Shown piece after piece: positions 57,831 through 64,000 of a stretch of 64,000 bases of DNA. Source of the stretch: an uncultured Chitinophagaceae bacterium. GTDB taxonomy: Bacteria > Bacteroidota > Bacteroidia > Chitinophagales > Chitinophagaceae. The stretch is from the NCBI GenBank assembly GCA_937873715.1, contig CALMYJ010000003.1:248001-312000 (forward strand), read 5' to 3'. A program made the translations under genes and the position numbers. Position 1 is the first letter of the stretch, and every line of letters starts with the position of its first letter. A model generated the notes under the pieces. That model was not told the origin of the DNA. It was given only the letters and a program-made list of their open reading frames with translations, and searched no databases.

Positions 57831-58036
57831 TAAAAGGCGCAGATGCGGAAAACCTCGGTTACCTGGGCGATGCCAACGTACATGAATATGCCGCCACCTT
57901 AACAAGGGTTCAAAAAAAATATCCTGCCCCTAACTTTATTATCATTTCGCATAGCGATTGGAACAGCCTGCATTCATTAAAACATTCTATACACCTGGCA
58001 AGGCAACTAAAAAAGAAAAGCCAGCAGCATAACTAA
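57293..58036 (+). CDS. Subclass B1 metallo-beta-lactamase
   Basis: A 247-aa exported zinc hydrolase. The TTG at 57293 is chosen because it gives a good signal peptide (MRPVVLTIVFTFFLANIFGQ), and the equivalent position is preserved in the left copy, whereas the upstream frame there contains a stop. Zinc-1 ligands are His96, His98 and His159; zinc-2 ligands are Asp100, Cys178 and His220, from ATHWHSD, PGPGHT, YGGCL and ISHSDW. His-Cys-His at site 2 is diagnostic of subclass B1, which opens penicillins, cephalosporins and carbapenems. It resembles chromosomal B1 enzymes of Bacteroidota. It may be a chromosomal rather than a mobile determinant; activity is inferred. Confidence 0.88.
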   Translation: MRPVVLTIVFTFFLANIFGQAEAGKLKITPLTGDFYIYTTYSTYEGNSIPANGMYLVTPAGVVLFDTPWDTTQFQPLLDSILTKHGKAVVLCMATHWHSDRTAGLEYYAQKGIATYTTILTDELSKKNNKKRAEYLIQQDTVFNIGGHFFETYYPGPGHTADNIVLWFSKEKILYGGCLIKGADAENLGYLGDANVHEYAATLTRVQKKYPAPNFIIISHSDWNSLHSLKHSIHLARQLKKKSQQHN

Positions 58037-58043
58037 CATAGTT

Positions 58044-59285
58044 TTATTGTATCGTTTTTCCAGCCTTATCCATATCTATTTCTTTTTCCCATTTAGCGAT
58101 AACCACCGTAGCTACGGCATTGCCCACCAGGTTGGTGAGGGCACGGCCTTCGCTCATAAAACGGTCGATACCCAATATAAGGGCAATAGCCGCAACAGGG
58201 ATATGCCCTACAGCAGGCAGGGTGGCCGCAAGTGTAATAAAGCCGCCACCGGTAACTGCTGCCGCACCTTTGGAAGTAAGCAGCAGTACCAGCAGTAAAC
58301 TGATTTGGTGCGACAGATCCAGCGGCGTATTGGTAGCCTGCGCCAGGAATACGGCAGCCATCGTAAGGTAAATGGATGTACCATCCAGGTTGAAGGAATA
58401 ACCGGTTGGGATAACCAGCCCCGTTACCGACTCTGAACAGCCAGCCTGCTGCATCTTTCGTATCAGGTTGGGTAGTACCGATTCAGACGAGGAAGTGCCC
58501 AGCACAATCAGCAATTCTTCTTTAATAAAACCCAGCAAGCGAAAAATATTAAAGCCGGTAATTTTTAAAATACTGCCCAGTACCACTATTATAAACAGGA
58601 TGCATGTGATATAAAAAGCAATCAGCAGTTGCCCTAAAGATGCCAGCGAGGCCAGCCCGTATTTACCAATGGTAAAAGCCATGGCGCCAAAAGCACCAAC
58701 AGGTGCCAGCTTCATAATCATTTGAATGATGGCAAATAAAGCATCTTCGAGCGACTGTATACCTTTTAGCAAGGGGGTTGCTTTTTCCTTTATTTTAGAT
58801 AAGGCAAAACCCATGAGTACAGAAAACAGCAACACCTGCAGCAGGTTGTTTTCCGAAATAGCGTTCACAATATTTTCGGGGATGATGTGCAGGATAAAGT
58901 CCTGCACCGACTGGCTTTTGGCTTCGCTAACATAGCCCTGAACGGCTTGTGCATCCAGCAGGGCTGCATCTGCCTGCATGCCTTTGCCCGGCTGCAACAC
59001 ATTAACAACAATAAGCCCAATGATGAGGGCCAGGGTAGTAACCACTTCAAAATACAGGAGGGCTTTTAACCCCACCCTGCCCACTTTTTTGGCATCCTGC
59101 ATACCGGCAATACCGGTAACGATAGTGCAAAAAATTACCGGCGCTATCATCATTTTGATGAGGCGGATAAATCCATCGCCCAGGGGCTTGAGCAGTGTGG
59201 CAATATGCGGATAGTAATGCCCAAGCAGCACACCGGCAATGATGGCAATAAGTACCTGCACATACAGGCTCTTTACAATCCGCAT
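58044..59285 (-). CDS. dctA: C4-dicarboxylate:cation symporter DctA
   Basis: A 413-aa inner-membrane DAACS symporter that takes up succinate, fumarate, malate and related acids with cations. It reads almost colinearly with E. coli Dct[50 protein letters not shown]-like [52 protein letters not shown] (substrate/cation site) and [18 protein letters not shown]. It is convergent with bla and followed by alaS on the same strand upstream (14-base gap). Confidence 0.93.
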   Translation of the reverse strand: MRIVKSLYVQVLIAIIAGVLLGHYYPHIATLLKPLGDGFIRLIKMMIAPVIFCTIVTGIAGMQDAKKVGRVGLKALLYFEVVTTLALIIGLIVVNVLQPGKGMQADAALLDAQAVQGYVSEAKSQSVQDFILHIIPENIVNAISENNLLQVLLFSVLMGFALSKIKEKATPLLKGIQSLEDALFAIIQMIMKLAPVGAFGAMAFTIGKYGLASLASLGQLLIAFYITCILFIIVVLGSILKITGFNIFRLLGFIKEELLIVLGTSSSESVLPNLIRKMQQAGCSESVTGLVIPTGYSFNLDGTSIYLTMAAVFLAQATNTPLDLSHQISLLLVLLLTSKGAAAVTGGGFITLAATLPAVGHIPVAAIALILGIDRFMSEGRALTNLVGNAVATVVIAKWEKEIDMDKAGKTIQ

Positions 59286-59299
59286 ATATTTAGTTGTGT

Positions 59300-62023
59300 T
59301 TACAGCAACGCTTTAACGGCATTGATTACCTGCTGCAACTGGCTGATATCCTGCCCGCCTGCAGTGGCTAAATTTTTTTGGCCACCGCCGCCACCTTTTA
59401 TCAATGCCGCCACCTGCTCTTTAATAATTTTTCCGGCATCGAGGTTTTTAGCCGCTACAACGGTATCGGCTATGCCAATAGCCACAAATGCTTTGCCATC
59501 TATATTGGCACACAATACAGCCAAATGGTCGTGCAGGTGATTTTTTAAATCGTAACAAAGTTTTTTCAGTGCATCGGCATTGCCCACTTCTACAATATCG
59601 CCAACAAAAGTTACATTGTTGATGATTTCATCTTTATGCAACAGTTCGTTGCGTATGCCTACTAATTGCCTTGCTTCCAGGTTTTCGATGCGTTTTTTCA
59701 ATGCCGCATTTTCGGCCTGCAGGCTTTCGATGGTTTTGAGTATATCTTTAGGTTGCTTTAAAGTATGCCTAACCAGTTTGATGGCATCAAGCTCTTCGTT
59801 GATGAAGGCTTCGGCCGACAGGCCGCACACGGCTTCTACCCGGCGCACTCCTGCTGCTACAGCACTTTCGCTTTTTATTTTAAATATCCCCAGCTCGCCG
59901 GTATAGCCCACATGGGTACCCCCGCATAATTCCACCGAGTAGTTTTCATCCATAATCACCACCCTTACGGTATCGCCATATTTTTCGCCAAACAGGGCCA
60001 TAGCCCCCATCGCAATGGCTTCATCTTTGGGCAGGCTTTTTATCACTACCGGTATATTGGCCCGTATTTTTTCGTTCACCAAGGCTTCTACTTTGGCAAT
60101 TTCTTCATCGGTCATTTTGGCAAAATGACTAAAATCGAAACGCAGGTGCTCCTCATTTACCAGGCTGCCTTTTTGTGCTACATGTGTGCCCAGCACTTTG
60201 CGTAAGGCCGCATGCAGCAGGTGGGTTACGCTATGGTTAACGGTAATGGCTGTACGCCGGGCAACATCCACTTTGGCTGTTACATCCCCTTCAATAGTGG
60301 CCGGTAACTTATCGGTAAAATGTATGATAAGGTCGTTTTCTTTTTTAGTATTGGTTACAGTAATGTTTTCATCGCCAAACTGCAATGTTCCTGTATCTCC
60401 CACCTGGCCGCCGCTTTCGGCATAAAAGGGGGTTTCATGTAATACAAGCTGGTAGGCTGTTTTCCCTTTAGTGGTTACTTTCCTGTATTTGAGAATAGTA
60501 GTACTGGTTTCCAGTAAATCGTAGCCTACAAATTTGTTGGCTGTATTATCCTGTAGTGTTACCCAATCATCGGTTTCCAGCGATGTGGCTGCACGGGAGC
60601 GGTTTTTTTGCTGCAGCATTTCGGCTTCAAAGCCGGCTTCATCAACCAGCCAACCTCGTTCTAAAGCTATAAGTTTAGTTAAATCTAAAGGAAAGCCGAA
60701 TGTATCATTGAGCTCAAAAGCAAATTTTCCATCTATGATTTGCTCGAAGGCTGGAATATCTGCGCTAGAGTTTGTTATAATAACTTCAGGAGCCTTGCCG
60801 TCAAATGGTTTAATGACTCCCCTTTCAATCAGAAGCTCGTTTCTTTCTTTAATCCTATCCCGAAAATATTGCTCAACTCTTATCAACCCTGCTCCTAAGG
60901 TTCGCAAAAAAGCCTCTTCTTCTTCCTTTATCACTTTGCTTACAAAATCTTGTTGCGCCTGCAGTTCAGGAAAAACGTTTTGAAACTGGGTGGCAATTAC
61001 AGGTAGCAACTGGTACAGCAGCGGCTGTTTGTAATTAAGATAGGAGTAATAGTATCTAACGGCCCTTCTCAATATCCTCCTAATCACATAGCCGGCACCG
61101 GTATTGGAGGGTAGTTGCCCATCGGCAATGGTAAAGCCAATGGCACGTATATGATCGGCCAGCACCCTGAAGGCCACACTCTCTTTATCATCGCCGGCAG
61201 TATATGTTTTGTTTACAATTTTTTCTGTGGCGGCAATAGTGCCGGTAAACACGTCGGTGTCGTAATTACTTTGTTTATCCTGTATTACCCGTACCAGGCG
61301 CTCAAAGCCCATCCCGGTATCTACATGCCTTTGCGCCAGTTCTTCGAGGCTGCCATCTTTTTTGCGGTTGTATTGTATAAATACGTTGTTCCATATTTCA
61401 ATTACCTGCGGATGGTCTTTGTTCACTAATGTTTTTCCATCTACCCGTTTTCTCTCTTCTTCGCTGCGGCAATCTACATGTATTTCGCTGCAGGGGCCAC
61501 AGGGACCGGTATCCCCCATTTCCCAAAAATTATCTTTTTTATTGCCGAAAATAATACGGTCTTCCGGCACTAATTTTTTCCATTCGGCCAGTGCAATTTT
61601 TGCCGGAGGCAAATTTTCTTTTGGATCTCCTTCAAAAACGGTAACGTACAGGCGGTCTTTAGGGATTTTGTACACTTCAGTGAGCAACTCCCAGCTCCAG
61701 GCAATAGCTTCGGCTTTAAAATAATCGCCAAAACTCCAGTTGCCCAGCATTTCAAACATGGTATGGTGGTAGGTGTCTACCCCTACTTCTTCCAGGTCAT
61801 TGTGCTTACCACTTACCCTCAGGCATTTTTGCGTATCGGCCACCCTGCGATAAGGCGCTTTTTTATTGCCGAGGAAATAATCTTTAAACTGGTTCATCCC
61901 CGCATTGGTAAACAGCAGGGTGGGGTCGTCTTTAAGCACAATAGGTGCCGAGGGTACAAGGGTATGTTCTTTTGATTTAAAAAAATCTAAAAACTGCTGC
62001 CTGATTTCAGCGCTGGTCATCAT
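59300..62023 (-). CDS. alaS: Alanine-tRNA ligase
   Basis: A 907-aa class II synthetase of normal length. The catalytic core opens [25 protein letters not shown] and has [13 protein letters not shown]. The editing domain has [16 protein letters not shown] with the HxxxH and [11 protein letters not shown] motifs. The C-terminal C-Ala domain has [14 protein letters not shown]. Met2 (TSAEIRQQF) may be the true start, as the first two codons are both ATG. It appears complete and upstream of dctA on the same strand. Confidence 0.97.
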   Translation of the reverse strand: MMTSAEIRQQFLDFFKSKEHTLVPSAPIVLKDDPTLLFTNAGMNQFKDYFLGNKKAPYRRVADTQKCLRVSGKHNDLEEVGVDTYHHTMFEMLGNWSFGDYFKAEAIAWSWELLTEVYKIPKDRLYVTVFEGDPKENLPPAKIALAEWKKLVPEDRIIFGNKKDNFWEMGDTGPCGPCSEIHVDCRSEEERKRVDGKTLVNKDHPQVIEIWNNVFIQYNRKKDGSLEELAQRHVDTGMGFERLVRVIQDKQSNYDTDVFTGTIAATEKIVNKTYTAGDDKESVAFRVLADHIRAIGFTIADGQLPSNTGAGYVIRRILRRAVRYYYSYLNYKQPLLYQLLPVIATQFQNVFPELQAQQDFVSKVIKEEEEAFLRTLGAGLIRVEQYFRDRIKERNELLIERGVIKPFDGKAPEVIITNSSADIPAFEQIIDGKFAFELNDTFGFPLDLTKLIALERGWLVDEAGFEAEMLQQKNRSRAATSLETDDWVTLQDNTANKFVGYDLLETSTTILKYRKVTTKGKTAYQLVLHETPFYAESGGQVGDTGTLQFGDENITVTNTKKENDLIIHFTDKLPATIEGDVTAKVDVARRTAITVNHSVTHLLHAALRKVLGTHVAQKGSLVNEEHLRFDFSHFAKMTDEEIAKVEALVNEKIRANIPVVIKSLPKDEAIAMGAMALFGEKYGDTVRVVIMDENYSVELCGGTHVGYTGELGIFKIKSESAVAAGVRRVEAVCGLSAEAFINEELDAIKLVRHTLKQPKDILKTIESLQAENAALKKRIENLEARQLVGIRNELLHKDEIINNVTFVGDIVEVGNADALKKLCYDLKNHLHDHLAVLCANIDGKAFVAIGIADTVVAAKNLDAGKIIKEQVAALIKGGGGGQKNLATAGGQDISQLQQVINAVKALL

Positions 62024-62218
62024 TGCTATACGTCTTTATTGGTTGCTTTTTGAAATATATACGGTTATATTTGTACGCTTATGCGGCGTGGCGCAAAGGT
62101 AATGGAAAAAGCCCCCGCCTCCGAAACCAAAGCCCTGCACTTTACGGGATAACCGAACTTGCAGCAAAACAAAGCTGGTACTATACAACAGCAACGGTGC
62201 ACAGCAGTTGGCAAATCC

Positions 62219-63190
62219 ATGAAAAAAGTAAAATACTTTTATAACACCAATACGCTCCGGTACGAAAAACTGGTAACCCCACTCCGGGTTAAATTGCTGC
62301 GTTTTTTTGGTTTTATCTCTGCCTTACTGGTTAGCTCCGCTTTGGTGATATGGCTCTATACCAAGTTTATCCCCAACCCCTCGGATAAACAACTGCAAAT
62401 GAAATACGACCTGCTGAAGGACAATTACAATAACCTGAACAACGAGGTAAAATCCATTCAACAGCAAATGGCCGAGTTAGAAAAGAGGGACAACGAAGTG
62501 TACCGATCTATTTTTGAAGCCAACCCCCTGCCTGACAGTGCCCGTGCCAAACTCACCGAAAAAAAGAAAGAGGTAGAAAAGATAAATGCCATGAGCAATG
62601 ATGAATTGAGTATGTCCATTGCTGCCAGCCTCAATAATATAAAGGCTCGTGTGGTGTACCAGCGCCAAAGCTATGATGATATTGAAAAGCTGATTAAAAG
62701 CCAGGATGTAAAGCTGGCCAGCATACCTGCCATACAGCCGGTGAGCAATAAAAATCTCACCCGTATTGCCAGTGGCTTCGGTATGCGGATACACCCGATA
62801 TATGGTATCCCTAAAATGCACTACGGCCTTGATTTTACGGCGCCGCAGGGTACCCCCATTTTTGCCACCGGCGATGGTGTGGTAAAAGAAGCCGGGCCGG
62901 GCTCGGGCACAGGCAACCATGTAGTTATTAATCATGGTTATGGTTACGAAACCGAATACATGCACATGGTGCGGATAAAAGTAAGGGAGCGGCAACGGGT
63001 AAAACGTGGCGAAGTGATAGGCTGGGTGGGCAGCACGGGTGCCAGTACCGGGCCGCATTGCCATTACGAAGTACATGTAAACGGCCACCCAGTAGACCCT
63101 GTGTACTTTTTTTATAACGACCTTACACCGGAACAATACGACCGGGTGCTGAAAATTGCCGCTACAGGCAGTGCCCGGAGTTTTGATTAA
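62219..63190 (+). CDS. M23 family metallopeptidase (LytM-type), membrane-anchored
   Basis: A 323-aa protein from ATG 62219 (MKKVKYFYNTNTLRYEKL), which begins a Bacteroidota family motif; upstream in-frame codons add 20 unlikely residues. One transmembrane helix lies at about residues 27-47 (FGFISALLVSSALVIWLY), then a coiled coil (YNNLNNEVKSIQQQMAELEKR). The LytM domain has MHYGLDF (His201, Asp205) and HCHYEVH with the catalytic HxH (about residues 280-285). It cuts peptidoglycan cross-links or activates amidases at the envelope. Divergent from alaS. Confidence 0.9.
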   Translation: MKKVKYFYNTNTLRYEKLVTPLRVKLLRFFGFISALLVSSALVIWLYTKFIPNPSDKQLQMKYDLLKDNYNNLNNEVKSIQQQMAELEKRDNEVYRSIFEANPLPDSARAKLTEKKKEVEKINAMSNDELSMSIAASLNNIKARVVYQRQSYDDIEKLIKSQDVKLASIPAIQPVSNKNLTRIASGFGMRIHPIYGIPKMHYGLDFTAPQGTPIFATGDGVVKEAGPGSGTGNHVVINHGYGYETEYMHMVRIKVRERQRVKRGEVIGWVGSTGASTGPHCHYEVHVNGHPVDPVYFFYNDLTPEQYDRVLKIAATGSARSFD

Positions 63191-63335
63191 AGCAAAAGCT
63201 GGTTGAATGGAGGGGATGCATTTGAGAACAGAATGTGTATTTGACAACACAACAGCTACTTAAATGAATAGCAGAAAATTAAACCTTATCCAATCAAGAA
63301 ATAGATTTAGCCCTCTTAAATTATAACTTAGTACC

Positions 63336-64000
63336 GTGTTTTACAGACGAAAAATAATATTGGCCTTACTGCAACAGTTTGACGGGCAATTGGATAAAAT
63401 CCGTTTGCAAAAGTTGTTGTTCCTTTTTGCCAACAAGCAAAGCAAAGCTGAGTATGATTTTATTCCTTATAAATTCGGTTGTTATTCTTACTCTGCCAAT
63501 GCAGATATGACGGCAATGGTATCAAGGGGCTTTTTAACCGAAGATGAAAAAACCTTTGCCAAAAAAGACCCAACCGACTACCTGAAACAACTGAAACCTG
63601 CCGACCTGAAACTGTTGCAGGAAGTAAAAACCAATTACGGAAAAATGAGTGCAAATGCATTAATGAAGCACACTTATATCAACTTTCCGTTTTATGCCAT
63701 AAAAAGCGAAGTAGCTGAGAATATTTTGAGTGAGGATGAATTAGAAAAAGTTGCCAAAGCAAAACCGAAAAGCAATAAAACCGTGTTGTTTACCATCGGT
63801 TACGAGGGCATTTCGCTGGAAGAATATTTGGTTCGCTTGCTTAAAAATGATGTAAAGGTTTTGGTAGATGTTCGAAACAATCCGTTGAGCATGAAATACG
63901 GCTTTAGCAAAAACCAGTTAAAGAAATATTGTGGCAGCTTGGGTATTGAATATGTGCATATTCCTGAAGTAGGCATACAAGGCGACCAGCGCCAGGAACT
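63336..64000 (+). CDS. DUF488 family protein with helical N-terminal domain, 3' end outside window
   Basis: Only the first 221 codons are inside the window. The start is GTG at 63336 (FYRRKIILALLQQFDGQLDK). The N-terminal 140 residues (IRLQKLLFLFANKQSKAEYDFIPYKFG) resemble the YwgA/Panacea-like helical domain. The DUF488 domain starts at about residue 150: VLFTIGYEGISLEEYLVRLL, VLVDVRNNPLSMKYGFSK, then YVHIPEVGIQGD. DUF488 proteins often sit with toxin-antitoxin and defence genes; the role is unknown. Confidence 0.75.
   Translation, partial: MFYRRKIILALLQQFDGQLDKIRLQKLLFLFANKQSKAEYDFIPYKFGCYSYSANADMTAMVSRGFLTEDEKTFAKKDPTDYLKQLKPADLKLLQEVKTNYGKMSANALMKHTYINFPFYAIKSEVAENILSEDELEKVAKAKPKSNKTVLFTIGYEGISLEEYLVRLLKNDVKVLVDVRNNPLSMKYGFSKNQLKKYCGSLGIEYVHIPEVGIQGDQRQE

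Noticed and set aside
1..64000. CRISPR arrays or cas genes
   Set aside because: No regularly spaced 24-47-base repeats and no Cas motifs were seen; the only tandem array is the 86-base tRNA-Arg unit.

Overview
The window looks like the chromosome of a Bacteroidota bacterium, most likely of the Chitinophagaceae. The signs are the promoter pattern TTTG-(18-19)-TAnnTTTG (clear before the superoxide dismutase and HU genes), almost no Shine-Dalgarno sequences, a methionine synthase split into two genes, DUF4286, a THX ribosomal protein, DUF4369-thioredoxin lipoproteins and many lipoboxes. Most of it is conserved housekeeping DNA. Three stretches look accessory: the left edge, the 35.7-57.8 kb island and possibly the right edge.

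2-4877: four plus-strand genes that overlap or abut. They encode a Shedu/DUF4263-like PD-(D/E)XK nuclease (cut by the window edge), a GHKL-type ATPase and two proteins I cannot name. The layout suggests a restriction or anti-phage cassette.

4896-34918: core genes. They include oligopeptidase B, a DUF1624 acyltransferase-like membrane protein, sod, a GNAT acetyltransferase, a bestrophin-like channel, a PDZ protein, gatB, a thioredoxin lipoprotein, an RND/MMPL exporter, recO, an ECF sigma factor with a membrane/beta-barrel partner and a lipoprotein, a coiled-coil protein with pdxH, THX, HU, DUF4286, exonuclease III, split metH, recR, an Ig-like lipoprotein, a single-chain UvrD-type helicase-nuclease and an SRPBCC protein.

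34942-57830: the most unusual part. After a TPR membrane protein comes tRNA-Arg(CCT), preceded by two decayed tandem copies with an exact 86-bp period. Next is a 1.2-kb direct repeat carrying tag (3-methyladenine glycosylase I) and a subclass B1 metallo-beta-lactamase gene. The left copy is broken (tag frameshifted, bla truncated); the right copy is intact. Between the copies lie about 19.5 kb of AT-richer DNA. This holds a decayed M15 peptidase, a minus-strand operon of three giant proteins (1142, 2033 and 1509 aa) plus a small membrane protein, a composite tRNA-like element, a glycosyltransferase-methyltransferase pair and an FG-GAP/IPT secreted protein. No integrase or transposase is visible.

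58044-64000: dctA, alaS, an M23 peptidase and the start of a DUF488 protein cut by the right edge.

The best candidates for an undescribed system are the giant-protein operon and the four-gene nuclease/ATPase cassette. All family assignments come from reading motifs; no database search was possible.
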